A DNA stretch of 38,189 nt, taken from NCBI GenBank assembly GCA_003254885.1, contig QANT01006273.1, positions 1-38,189 of the forward strand, in the 5' to 3' direction. Below, piece by piece: positions 1 through 10,480 of the stretch (its first letter is position 1; each line of letters begins with the position of its first letter). Source of the stretch: Purshia tridentata (taxonomy: Eukaryota; Streptophyta; Magnoliopsida; Rosales; Rosaceae). The notes beneath the pieces are model-generated. The model had not been told where the DNA came from. It did no database searches and saw only the letters and a program-made list of their open reading frames with translations. Position numbers and translations under genes: made by a program.

Positions 1-870
1 GACCAAACAAATGGACGGTTTCATAAAACATATTTAGTTCGTTCATTTGTTTGATCAAAATTAAATAGGCAAATGGTTTCCGATTTGGCTAATTTTTTAC
101 AAGGATGATCTATCAATGGAGATGTAAAAAATGAACGGTTCGGATTGACACAAAACAACTCGTGTGGGCCTCACAAGAGGGATCCCACAAATTAAAAATT
201 TATGGGAATCCCACAATGGAGCCTTGCTATATATATATGCTAGACCAAACAAATGGACGGTTTCATAAAACATATTTGGTTCGTTCATTTGTTTGATCAA
301 AATTAGATAGGCAAATGGTTTCCGATTTGGCTAATTTTTTGCAAGGATGATCTATCAATGGAGATGTAAAAANACAGTTCGGAATGACACAAAACAACTC
401 GTGTGGCCCTCACAAGAGGGATCCCACAAACTAAAAATTTGTGGAAATCCCACAATGGAGCCTTGCTATATATATATGCTCTTTCTAGTGCAAGATCCCT
501 CATGGGGGACATTTCTTATACTATTTAAACTATCCGAACATCTATTTTTTAAGTCTATATTCAAGAATCATTCTTGCAAAAAATTAAACAAATCAGAAAC
601 CATTAAGCTATCAAACTTTGATCAAATAAATAGATGAACAAAATATTTCGATAAATACTTGAAATTGTGATCATTTAATCAACAGTTAAATAGTTTCCGA
701 TTAATCTAAATTTTTGCAAGCATGATCCTTGAATGGAAACAAAAAAAGTAGACAGTTTTGATTATCGAAATATAATGTAGAGTGGGCCTATAAGGGATCC
801 CACAAATAAGCTTAATGTGGGATCTCACATTAGAAGGTGTCTCTATATATATATATATATCCCAAGTCAG
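1..870. repeat. Tandem repeat, 242-bp unit, two good copies and one decayed copy
   Basis: The block that starts at 1 (gaccaaacaaatggac) restarts at 243 and is nearly identical to about 482, giving a period of 242 bp. A third, much more diverged copy can be followed from about 620 to 870 through the shared landmarks tttccgat, gcaagcatgatc, gggatcccacaaa and a closing (AT)n run. Each copy ends in a short TA microsatellite, a plausible slippage or recombination point. The left edge is cut by the window, so more copies may lie outside. Short ORFs here repeat between copies and look like by-products. No coding or transposon hallmark was recognised. Confidence 0.85.
373..373. other. Ambiguous base (N) inside the second tandem copy
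   Basis: A single N stands where copy 1 of the 242-bp repeat has a few ordinary bases after an A run. It marks an unresolved base or a collapsed mini-gap, so the length of copy 2 is uncertain by a few bases. Confidence 0.9.
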
Positions 871-1753
871 TGGTGATCCCTAAAAAATTTTGTTGCTGCT
901 TTGCGGTACCAAACAACAAAGTGCTATAACTTGACTCACAAAGTTAGAGATTATAGATCCGTCTCTGTCACAAATGATGTAAAAAAAAAAAATTTCATTT
1001 TACTCTGTACCCTATCAAGTACTAAACAATTTATTGTGGTTTGGGGTTCAAGTCCTCAAAGGTATATATCTAGTTATCTATTAGAGTTTTCTGCTTCCTA
1101 AGGATTATAAGATTCTACATAGGGCCCCAAGTTTTGCAGCCAGGTCCACCTAGGGGATTTTTGGGCACCACAAAAACAAAATATGCAACAATATTTTGTC
1201 ACATTTTATTAGAACTTATAGTTGTACTTAAAGTTCCCACTCTTCATCAACTGCAGTAAGAGTTTGAATTGTTTATAACAGTTTTTATGCTATGGCGTTA
1301 GTTAGTTTGGGTTATATTTTTTTATTTTCTATAACTTGAAAATTTACCATTTGTGATGGACCTAGTAATTGCAATCTCTATTTTCCATTTTACTATAATA
1401 TCCTAGTTATTTCTTAAATTTTTGCATAGCTCTCAACTACATGCTTCTCATAAACACATTCAACATTTGCTATGGATAACATAAATGGGAAATATTGTGT
1501 ATTTACTACCTAGAGAGCTAAAATTATTCTATAATTCATGAAATATAAAAGTAAACAAGACTGAATGGCAACACACAAATAAATTTTTTTTTTTTACCTT
1601 CATACAGTTGTTTTCACATAACTTTCTACAACATAACAAAAGGCTAGTTCAATTGATAGTTATGATTCCATAATACTCATTATGTATATACATTTTAATG
1701 AAAATTTATGAGTTCACTTTGTTTAAAAAAGATGAGAAAATGAAAAGAACAAA

Positions 1754-1827
1754 AGCTTGACTTTTCTAAGAATTGTTAGCTTGACTTTTCTGAGAATTTG
1801 TTAGCTCGACTTTTTTGAGAATTTGTT
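1754..1827 (+). repeat. Three tandem copies of a 24-25 bp unit
   Basis: The unit (agcttgacttttctgagaat plus a few bases) begins at 1754, 1778 and 1803, with a few substitutions and one 1-bp length change. It looks like a local slippage repeat with no evident function. Confidence 0.85.
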
Positions 1828-2729
1828 CATCATAACATTTCTATTTGAATAAAATTCCAAGTACTCATTGCAAGGGAAAAGAGTATAAAAGCTTTCATAT
1901 TTGTAATCAAAACTAGATATATTGAGTCATCATCAATTATCAAACGAACTTGAGTTCACCAAAAAAATTAAATTATAAATTTGAGTTTTCATTGTGTAAA
2001 AACTATTGCAACTGCAGATTTACTTAGTACGAATAAAAAAGAGAGAGCTCACTACCCAATTAATCGCAAGAGGCACAATATAATAAACTTTGGTTGACAA
2101 AGAGAGTTCTCTTTTTTACAACTTAGATAGATAACTATTATGCAGCATCCCTCTAAGAAAAGAAATGAGTCATATGACAGGTTACATATTCAACACAAGG
2201 ATACAATACATATTTTTAGCTAATGGAGTACAAATATACACAAAATCCAGCAATATCTCACCTTTTATTAATATATGCCATCAACCTATTTGTAAGATAG
2301 CACACTGTATAAGATGGATAACGATGTTCAACGTTAGAAACATGATCCAAAAAAGACTCATTTCTAACAAGGTTACAAGATTATTTAGTCGCATACAAGA
2401 GAAATATATATTGGATCTCTATTCCTTCAGGAGAAAGCTGCAATTAGATATTGAGGTCAATATATGCTAAAAATGGTAGCACATAAGTGAAATATATGGA
2501 TGCAAACAAATGATTAATTTGTCATATATTCCAACATGAAACTAATGATTAGTGGTTATGCCAGGCATGCTCAGAGATGCAAATCAATCTGCGAGATCGA
2601 AGTTCATGAAATCCATGAAGATGCACCATAATGATAACCTATCATTATGTCATGGTGATCAATAGGCTATACACAATTTACATCCACAATGTGAGAAATT
2701 AAACAGACAAAGACATTGTCCTACAGTGA

Positions 2730-3216
2730 TGTTGCAGCTTGTCTCTGTTTAATATGACAATAGGATGCTGAGTAAATACTATCCTAATGCAATTGGACAT
2801 TATAAGAAGACTTAAGATACTTTAAGGCCTTATGCTAATAACAAGGCTGTAATTCAGTGAGTCTTTTATAAGAGTTACATAAGGATTGGAACCTTAGAGT
2901 CCTTTAATGAGAAGGATTAGGATTCCATCATGTACATATAAAAGCATAAATTCCCATTTACACAAAGGTAAGCTAGATCGATTCTCTATCTCATTTATTT
3001 AAGGGAATACTGAAGTTTTGCTCTGTGCTGGTCTGGAAGACTTGTGCTCGCAGACTTGAAGTCCTATTAACCTACTGCTATGTCCACTAAAGGTTATTTC
3101 CTATGGTGAGCTTTTAGTTTATGGTTAGCTTAATTACTATAAGGGTTGTTGCTTGTGTCTTTGTTTTTATTGGGTTTAAGTGTGTAATCAGTTTCTTACA
3201 TGTGATCTTAGAGCCA
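2730..3216 (+). mobile_element. Possible relict copia-type LTR followed by a degenerate primer binding site
   Basis: A TATA-like stretch (tatataaaagc type, near 2935-2945) lies upstream of a segment ending tttcttaca at 3200. It is followed at once by tgtgatcttagagcc, which resembles the tRNA-iMet primer binding site tggtatcagagc with several differences. LTR end (CA) plus PBS is the normal order at the start of a copia internal region in the + direction. No gag-like ORF follows and no partner LTR was found, so this would be a truncated relict. The left boundary is a guess. Confidence 0.3.
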
Positions 3217-3721
3217 TGCTTAAATAAATCAAAGATCAAGTTCTTAAGTCTTGTTTTTTAGACCTTGTAGTATTGTTGATAAATTTTTGGTTTAATAAAA
3301 TTCATTGCTACAGCATATTGATACATGAAGTTTTATTTATGGTTTAAAATTACAATATTTTATGCCTATTTTGTATGGTTTGATTCTGGAGCATAATAGT
3401 TATTAACCATTGCTTTCTCGAATTGATTAAACTGTATTGATTTTCAATCCATAAAAATATACATATATGACTGCATGTACATGCATATTGTGATTTGTCA
3501 TGAACAAATGCTTATCATGATAGATATTACAAATACTTCTACATGATTAGCATCCTGTTCAAGACATTATAGTAAAAATCACAAGATTTATTCATCTTTT
3601 TGTAATATAAAGAATAAGTTTATGTTTTTGAATCATTGAATCACATAATAGCATGTTCTTAGTCTGCTTATAAAAAAAATATTTCTTCCATCTGTACTTG
3701 CTGCTAAACAAATCGCAGAAA

Positions 3722-3779
3722 AGGCAATAGGATAAATAAAATCATAATAAGAGGCAATAGGATAAATAAAATCATAATA
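3722..3779. repeat. Two tandem copies of a 30-bp unit
   Basis: The unit starting aggcaataggataaataaa occurs at 3722 and again at 3752 with essentially no change. This is a recent small tandem duplication in AT-rich spacer DNA. Confidence 0.9.
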
Positions 3780-3984
3780 GACTGAGAAAAATGAATGAAG
3801 TCTTGACTGGATGAACTACACCAAATCTAAGTTCAAATGGCTGAGAAATTTTAAGTATGAGAATGTGTTCTTTCTAATACATATGTATAGAAGATCATTC
3901 ATCTCATATTAGTTTAATAAATCAAGTTTCTGAGCATTATTTGATTTATTTGTTCTTAAAACTAGCGCATCGATGAAGCCTAGT

Positions 3985-4920
3985 CTTGACTTGTAATAAC
4001 TTACTATGAGGTCAAATTACCAATTTGCCCTCTGAGAGTTTCTAAAAAATTTGGGAAGTCCAAATGTTTTGAAAATACCCAGAGAGAAATTCTTTTCGTA
4101 TTTTAATTAAAAATAGCTTCAGACTCAGAAAAATACAAGGAAATTTTCTACAGACTCATCTTGACTAGTACTAATTTACTACAAGTTCAAATTATCAATT
4201 TGCCCTCTGAGAGTTTCTAGAAAATTTGGGAATTCCAAATTCATTTCTGCCAAATTTTCTGGAAACACTTAGAGGGGAAATTTTTTTGCATTTTAATTAA
4301 AAATAGCTATGAACTCAAAAAAATACACGGAAAATTCTTACGTTGTCATCTTCATTGGTAGTAATTTACAATTGGGTCAAATTACCAACTTTTCCTCTTT
4401 TCAGAAAATTTGGGAAGTCCAAATTTATTTCTAGAATATTAAATATTCTAGACTTTTGGAAATTCATAAGATAATCTCCCGAACTGCAAAAAATATGAGG
4501 TCTGCATCATTAGTCCTCTAAACACTAACATTACCTTTCTTATGAATATTTGCTACCCAAAAGACCTCTCGGTCATAGAGAAAAATAAATTCTACAAACA
4601 AATTTGGACTTCCCAAATTTTCTAGAAACTCTCAGAGGGTAAATTGGTAATTTAACCTCATAGTAAATTATTACTATTCAAGATGTGTCCGTAGGACTTT
4701 TTTGCCTTTTTTTTTGAGTCCGAAGCTTTTTTTAATTAAAATACAAAAAAATTTCCCTTTGAGTGTTTTTAGAAAATTTGGACTTCCCAAATTTTTTGAA
4801 AACTCTCAAAGGGAAAATTGGTAATTTGACCTTATAATAAATTAGTAGTAGTCAAGATGAGTCTGTAGGAATTTTTCGTAAATTTTTCTGAGTCCGGAAC
4901 TATTTTTAATTAATTTCCAA
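3985..4920. repeat. Large inverted repeat built from 175-190 bp units
   Basis: Three units in direct orientation begin with cttgac/cttcat at 3985, 4160 and about 4350. Each carries caatttgccctctgagag followed by an aaatttgggaagtccaaat block and an attttaattaaaaatagc block. The same blocks return in reverse complement at about 4605-4690 and 4780-4920 (aatttggacttcccaaatt, ctctcagagggtaaattgg, caagatg). The arms face each other across roughly 200 bp of unrelated sequence, so a transcript could fold into a long imperfect hairpin. It may be a decayed foldback transposon or a hairpin small-RNA source. No ORF or transposase remnant is present. Confidence 0.75.
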
Positions 4921-4969
4921 AGTTTGTAAAAATAGGAAAATAGAAAAATTTTGAAAATAAAATAAAAGA

Positions 4970-5150
4970 GGTGACACATGGTGCACATCTAGCATGCCAC
5001 GTCAGCGGCAAATGGCCTGGTGGATGGAAAAATAACGGAGGTACCTTAGTGTCACTTATTTGTAGTTGGGGTACCTTAGTGCCAGTTTTTGAAGATTGGG
5101 TACCAAATGATAAATAGATCCAAAATTAAGGTATATAATTGCAATTAAGC
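4970..5150. repeat. Candidate dispersed repeat with internal ggtacctta duplication
   Basis: A more GC-rich patch (cacatggtgcacat, gccacgtcagcggcaaatgg) leads into two copies of gtaccttagtg(t/c)ca about 33 bp apart and a variant gggtaccaaatg. The composition differs from both flanks, and it directly adjoins the inverted repeat, so it may belong to the same element. No family assigned. Confidence 0.35.
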
Positions 5151-5723
5151 CAAGTGAATATTAGTAAGTGTAAGATATTTTATTATAAAAAGCTGGGTTT
5201 AATAAAATGAGGGAAAACTGCGTTTGCCCCCAATAATTTGCTACAGAAATGAAAACCTAATGCCATTTAAATTTGAATGCATCTTTAGGTATACATATTT
5301 GGGGATAAAAGGAGTCAGGGTATTCACTAGCTTGAATACAATGGGTATGTCAATGGAAAGAAATGAGGGAAGAGAATACTGCCTTTGACAGAGAGACACA
5401 GAGGAATATATATAGAAAGCCACTACGTATAGCTGTAGAGCGAGATTGCGAGGTTTGTTTGAAGATTGACAGGCAAAGTGAAAGGAATCTATCATCAAGT
5501 GCAGGTATTTGTCTTGAAAGTATGTGAAAACTGATGTTGTCGCCTTAAAGATAGTGGCTATGAGAATGATTTGAGTTATGCAAAATACCAGACACATTCA
5601 AATTGAGTATTCCTTATTTATATGTTGGATGATTGTGCATATGACTATTGGGCGCTTCTAGTACCACGAACATACAATTGGACTTGGGTAGCATATATAG
5701 CAAATGGTTAAAAGGGTATATAT
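5151..5723. other. Intergenic, nothing recognised
   Basis: A 118-codon minus-strand ORF (5241-5597) starts with a hydrophobic stretch but has no recognisable domain, conserved motif or splice support. I treat it as uninformative. The last bases (ggtatata, to 5723) are the left flank of the copia element. Confidence 0.6.
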
Positions 5724-6153
5724 GTAAACCATATCAATTGTATGTTAATAAATACTCATTGAATTCTGCCATGGAAAACTAGCAGCAGGAACTAAAGCCA
5801 CAAGGATCTTCTTCAGCAATTCGAAACCTTAGCTTTTATTCTAGATGGGGTGTGAATGCCTTATGAGTTGAGAGTATCGATTGTGAAGGGACCCTTCTAT
5901 ATTTGTAGTGCTAAGCCATTAGGTGTTTTGCCCATCAGCAAACACCTTAAGCTAACCTTATTGCACTTGAGTTGTATTGCTAATCCTATTGACATAAGGA
6001 ATGTTATGTCACTTATACCAATCCGGAATACACATGGTATTAAGGACCTTTAGTTCAATTTAATTAAGTTCCTAATCAAGAACTATGACCTTGTTATCCT
6101 TGTATGATTAGAAGACCAACTTTAAGTGGTTTAAGACTTATAAAAGTCTTACA
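5724..6153 (-). repeat. 3' LTR of the copia element
   Basis: 430 bp bounded by TGTAA...TTACA, the TG...CA ends expected of LTRs. Positions 5724-6078 align with 13668-14020. The extra 75 bp (6079-6153) have no partner because the other LTR is truncated. The inner edge is set by the polypurine tract just beyond it. Confidence 0.88.
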
Positions 6154-6166
6154 ATCTCCCACATGG
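6154..6166 (-). other. Polypurine tract (plus-strand primer site) of the copia element
   Basis: On the minus strand the bases reading ccatgtgggagat lie directly before the TG that starts the 3' LTR. A gtgggaga-type tract abutting the LTR is common in plant copia elements and fixes the 3' LTR boundary. Confidence 0.7.
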
Positions 6167-6675
6167 TCAAATAATCATCAAGATCACAGCATTGATCACT
6201 TTAAGGCCTATTTAGAACTTAAATCAATTGTATTCCTTATTCAGCCACTTTCAAAATTAAAGAACAAGTATGGAATTGTCAAGGCATTTCAAAAACAAGA
6301 CTCTAAGCCTTTACAATTACACATATGAGTCTTTAATATCACAAACGCTTTGATTAGGATTTGCATTTATAGAATTATCATGAACACCTTAATCTGTGTT
6401 GAATAATTGTCATGAACATTCTTCAGTCCAACTTTAAGAGATTGCCAAGATCTCATTTTAAAACAAAAATTTCATGATGTCATGTGTTGTGCAGCTACTG
6501 TAATTGCTAGCTATGCTACATAACTACATGCATCTCTAAAATTATTAAAAACAAGCAGAAAGAAAAACATATAGACTTTAAAATAACACCACAATCCATC
6601 GAAACAAGGTCTTAAAACTGAGTAAAAGTGTCTGTCTGCTAAACAAAAGCAAATTGGCAGTCAAGATGACTCCCA
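6167..6675 (-). other. 3' untranslated part of the copia internal region
   Basis: About 510 bp between the RNase H stop codon and the polypurine tract. No ORF of interest and no domain remnant was seen. Confidence 0.6.
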
Positions 6676-7089
6676 CTAATCTGATGCAGCATCAAAATTT
6701 GCTAGCAAGCCCATGCTCTTAACATGCTTGTGAAAAGCAGCATTAGGAAGTCCTTTATTCAATGGATCAACAATCATCAAGGTGGTACTGATATGATCTA
6801 ACTTGGTCAGCCCTTGTTTCACCTTTTCCCTAACCAATAGATATTTTAGCTCTAGATGCTTAGTTCCTACAGACCTTTTGTTACTTTTGGTGAAGAAAAC
6901 AGTAGCACTATTATCATTCCATAATTGAATTGGTATTTCAATTGAGTCAACTACTTTTAGACTTGATATGAAATTTTTCAACCAAACAGCCTGTATGGTG
7001 GCTTCATAACATGCAATAAATTCTGCATGCATTGTCGAAGCTGAAATAATACTTTGTTTAACACTTTTCCAAGAGACTGCTCCCCCTCC
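6676..7089 (-). pseudogene. Copia RNase H domain (C-terminal end of the broken polyprotein)
   Basis: The frame contains GGAVSWKSVKQ, then AEFIACYEA, a WNDN motif in place of the usual CDN, KHLELKYLLVREKV, LDHISTT and DPLNKGLP. These match the copia RNase H domain, which removes the RNA strand during reverse transcription. It ends naturally at 6676-6678. It is out of frame with the RT because of a one-base loss in a C run (G run on the coding strand) at 7082-7086. The preceding GYADADFAG motif sits in the RT frame. Confidence 0.88.
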
Positions 7090-8207
7090 AAAAGAAAAAC
7101 AAAACTCGAAGTGGATTTTAGGGAATCCACACAACCTGCAAAGTCAGCATCTGCATATCCCATTAATTCCAAATTGGTGCCTCTTCTGTATACAAGCTTA
7201 TAATCTTTGGTTCTTTGAAGATATCTCATTACTTTCTTTCCAGCCACCCAATGAGCTTGCCCTGGATTTGATTGGAACCTCCCCAAAACACTTATGGGGA
7301 AAGCAATGTCAGGTCTTGTGCAAACCTGTGCATATATTAGGCTGCCTACCAATGAGGAATAGGGCTTATCAATCATTTCTTGCTTCTCTTGAACTGTTTT
7401 AGGTGCTTGATTCTTGCTTAATTTATCACCCTTTGAAATAGGTACATCTCCACCTGCACATGTCTCCATATTAAATCTCTTTAGAACTTTTTCAATATAG
7501 TCTTTCTGAGATAGCCTGAGCAAGCCCCTCACTCTATCCCTGCTTATGTCAATGCCTAAAACATATGAAGCTTCTCCCAAATCTGTCATCTCAAAGCTAT
7601 TCGACAAAAACATTTTTGTATCATGCAGAAAAGTAAGGTTACTGCTAGCAAGGAGAATATCATCAACATATAGAATCAAGATAATAAAATGTCTCCCACA
7701 AACCTTGATATAAATACATTCATCCACTGAATTCTCTATAAAACCACGTGATCTTACTACTTCATCGAATTTCAAATACCATTGTCTCGAGGCTTGTTTC
7801 AATCCATAAATGGATTTACTTAGCTTACAAACTAAGTTTCTCTCCTCTTCTTGAATGAAACCCTCTGGTTGTTTCATATATATTTCTTCATAGAGGTTTC
7901 CATTCAAGAATGCTGTTTTTACATCCATTTGATGGAGTGACAAGTCAAAATGTGCCACAAGGGCCATTATTACTCTAAATGAATCCTTGGTAGAAATAGG
8001 TGAATAGGTCTCATTATAGTCGACCCCCTCCTCTTGTGTGAAACCTTTTGCCACTAAATGTGCCTTGTATCTGTCAATAAAACCTTTTGAGTCTCTCTTT
8101 GTCTTCAAAACTCACTTGCAGCCAATAGGTTTGCACCCTGGAGGTAGCTCAGTTAGTTCCCATACTCCATTCTTTTTCATGGATTCCATTTCAGATTTCA
8201 TTGCAGA
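7082..8207 (-). pseudogene. Copia reverse transcriptase
   Basis: From 8108 downward the translation gives KGFIDRYKAHLVAKGFTQ, QMDVKTAFLNG, PEGF, KSIYGLKQASRQW, the catalytic YVDD box (residues 147-150 of the open stretch) and CTRPDIAF: the RVT_2 family reverse transcriptase of copia elements. The upstream part (8115-8207) reads SEMESMKKNGVWEL and PPGCKPIGCK, then a TGA at 8112-8114 where the family has the Trp of the KWV motif, a single G-to-A change. The 5' edge is the insertion point of the solo LTR at 8208-8212. The frame is lost again at 7082-7086. Confidence 0.93.
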
Positions 8208-8212
8208 TAACC
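8208..8212. repeat. Target-site duplication, left copy (TAACC)
   Basis: A five-base direct repeat identical to 10175-10179 bounds the inserted LTR. Five bases is the usual duplication length for plant gypsy and copia integrases. Confidence 0.9.
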
Positions 8213-10174
8213 TGTAACACCCCGTACTTTTCAAAAGTGGTTTTGAAAAGCTTTTTAAAAGTTTTCGGGATTTTATTTGGAAAGTAAAGTGTTTTGGACG
8301 TTTTTCAAATTTTAAAGTTTGACTTTTAAAAAGGGGGCAAAAGTTGACTTTTTGTTTGAGAGGACTTTTCGCGTTGACCTTGGGTTCGTTGGAAAGGTCT
8401 CGTCCTCACGAGTTCATAGACACGTAGCACGCGTCGAACGGAGCTACGGTTTGAAAGTTACGGACGTGTGAAGGGAGGGGCAAGGTTGTAATTTTGAAAA
8501 GTTGGATTTTTAAAAGGGGCACAGAACCCCAGAAAAATTCAAACAGCATTTTCTCTCTCCGCTCTCCCGAAAATTCTCTCTTCCTCGCGAGTCTTCTCCC
8601 AGCCGTGCCTTTCTCCGGCGCGTGGGGGCGCGTCCGGCGGCGGGCCGACGTGGTCTTTAGCTTCCCGTGCTCGGCTCGGCTCCCTCTTCCTTCCGGTGGT
8701 GGCGGCTCGTCCCGAAACAGCCCAGAACTCGAGAATCTGAGAGTGCACCGTGGGTGATCGGCGGCGATCTCGCCGTTTCCGGTGACGACGAGGCTCAGTG
8801 ACCGCCCAGATCTCTTCCTCTCATCGAGCCCAGCGTGTTGGTGGGTTCGATTGACCCGGGGGACCGCCGTGGACGGCAGATTGAGTGTGGGTGTGCCGCC
8901 GGCTTTCCGGCCAGTTTTCGTCAGTTTCCGGCCACTTTTGGCCGTCGACCCAGGTTCGAGAATTGATTCCCTCAATCTCCTTTACGTCCCTGTGTAGTTT
9001 GTTTTAGCTAAACACGACTTTCGTTTTTGGCAGTTGACCGCCCGTTGACCGTCCTAGGACTCGCTGCGTGTGACGGTTCCAGCGACCGTTCCTTGGTTTT
9101 CGGCCTTGGGCCAACCACCCGAGCTTGTGGGTGAGTTCTCAGACCTTCCGCGTGGTTTCCGAGGGTCGGGCAGCCACCATGCGTGGTGGTTCCCGCCAGT
9201 TTTTGTAATTGTTGACTTGGTTGTGAAACTTGTTTGTGTTGCTTGGTTGTCTGGTCTTAACAGGTACGCTCGGCTTGGGAATTTGTATCCCCGATGCCGT
9301 TATGCTGCCGGATTTTAGAATCCGTGCAAAGGAGCCACGAAGGACACGAAGGGCAGTTCAGTCTTTTCGCACGGTCACTGTGAGTGAACCTAAGTTCAAC
9401 TCATTTTCCAGTTCAGTTACTTGTTTGATTGCTGTGCTTGTTTGACTGTTTGCCGTTTGCTAGTTAAGAGGTTACGGAACTAGGATTGGGGATCTCGAGG
9501 ATTTAGGGATTAAAGAAGAGACCGGAGTACCAGTGGGTTTAGTTGAGGATTCAGTGAATTCTAAAGGTTGGTTGAGGATTCTAAGTTACGGAAGGATCTA
9601 GTTGGAATCCCAAGAAAGGATCCTGTGGTTTGTTTTGAGGTTATTTCAGTTTAGAGGTTAAATTAAGGATAATTGAGGCATTACAGATTGGGACAGTGAA
9701 TTGGATTGGCTTAGAGGATTGGTGATCCAGTTGAGGATTGTGATTGCTGAATTGTGATTTGTGGTTTGATTTGTGATTTGAGGCATTAAGATGGATTGTG
9801 GTGTGATTATTTTATTTCAGTTAATTTGAGGTTTTCAGTAAATTTCACTCACACGAGCTCTAGTGAGCTTACCGGGTTTGTGTGTAAACCTGGTTGGGTG
9901 CAGGGTTTGGTTTTGCAGGTTAAGCAAGCTAAGGAGGCAGTGGAGAGAAGACGAGGCAGCGGGACCAGCAGTAGTTTCAGAAAAACTTATTTTACGGTTT
10001 TATTTTCGTGTAAAGGGTTTTACAGCTTGATTTTATAAATGTGTTTTGTAAAGTTACAGTGATTTAAATAAATTATTTTATATTCATGGCTCACAGTTTC
10101 AAAAACAAGGCCCACAGGGAACAGTTGTCAGTTTCCAGCAGTTTAGGCATGTGCCCGAGGGTCGGGGCGTGTCA
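8213..10174 (+). mobile_element. Nested solo LTR, probably Ty3/gypsy, inserted in the copia polyprotein
   Basis: 1962 bp starting TGTAACACCCCG and ending GGGGCGTGTCA, flanked by a perfect 5-bp direct repeat TAACC (8208-8212 and 10175-10179). Copia coding sequence runs up to the repeat on one side and resumes on the other. TG...CA ends, the CACCCC/GGGGYG termini, 5-bp duplication and length fit LTRs of plant gypsy elements. There is no internal region, so it is a solo LTR left by recombination between two LTRs. A polyadenylation-like aataaa at 10067-10072 near the right end suggests + orientation. The GC-rich centre (8560-9350) breaks sharply from the surroundings and yields overlapping ORFs on both strands (largest 8406-8975) that I take as compositional artefacts. 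Confidence 0.9.
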
Positions 10175-10179
10175 TAACC
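10175..10179. repeat. Target-site duplication, right copy (TAACC)
   Basis: Identical partner of 8208-8212. Copia coding sequence continues immediately to its right on the minus strand. Confidence 0.9.
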
Positions 10180-10480
10180 ACTTCTCATTTTGCTCATTGA
10201 GCATAGCTTGCTTAAAGGTGATCGGATCTTCTAAATTATTTATGTCATGTTCTAATTCTTGTAAATAGACTAGATAGTCATTAGACAAAGCAGGTCTTCT
10301 CTCTCTTTGTGATCTTCTCAAGTCGACATTCTGATTTGCATTCTGTAGGTTAATTTGGTTTGCTGGCAAGTTCATTGCTGGTGCAGCCCCAATCAAAACT
10401 TGCATAGGTGGCTGCTGTGTATTAGTTCCATCAATGACCATTGAGTGAAAATCATTTAATTCAGTAGAAGGCAAGACTAG
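10180..10480 (-). pseudogene. Copia polyprotein, linker between integrase and RT
   Basis: The translation includes LRRSQRERRPALSNDYLVYL and DPITFKQAMLNEQNEKWL. The RRSxRxRRP motif and the 'DP.TF.QAM....KW' block are the usual copia segment just upstream of the RT. It runs into the solo LTR at 10179, where the frame meets a stop inside the inserted sequence. A TAA at 10481-10483 separates it from the integrase C-terminus. Confidence 0.88.

Larger units (their letters stand above)
871..3984. other. AT-rich intergenic region with minor repeats
   Basis: No convincing gene. The longest ORF (2165-2470, +) has no recognisable domain, no splice context and an ordinary AT-rich composition. The region holds the short tandem repeats at 1754-1827 and 3722-3779 and a possible relict LTR ending near 3200, listed separately. 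The rest shows nothing I can assign. Confidence 0.7.

Noticed and set aside
2165..2470. 101-codon + strand ORF
   Set aside because: No recognisable domain, no neighbouring exons, and length is within chance for AT-rich DNA.
1..5100. CRISPR-like array in the repeated region
   Set aside because: Repeat units are long (24-242 bp) and contiguous, without regular unique spacers, and the DNA is plant nuclear.
5241..5597. 118-codon minus-strand ORF with a hydrophobic N-terminus
   Set aside because: It resembles a secreted protein only superficially; no family motif or splice support was found.
8406..8975. 189-codon minus-strand ORF and overlapping + strand ORFs in GC-rich DNA
   Set aside because: They lie wholly inside the solo LTR, overlap on both strands, and have low-complexity Arg/Ser/Pro content. 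GC richness removes stops by chance.
8213..10174. The GC-rich segment as a separate CpG-island gene or promoter
   Set aside because: The TG...CA ends and the flanking TAACC duplication inside copia coding sequence explain it as an inserted LTR.
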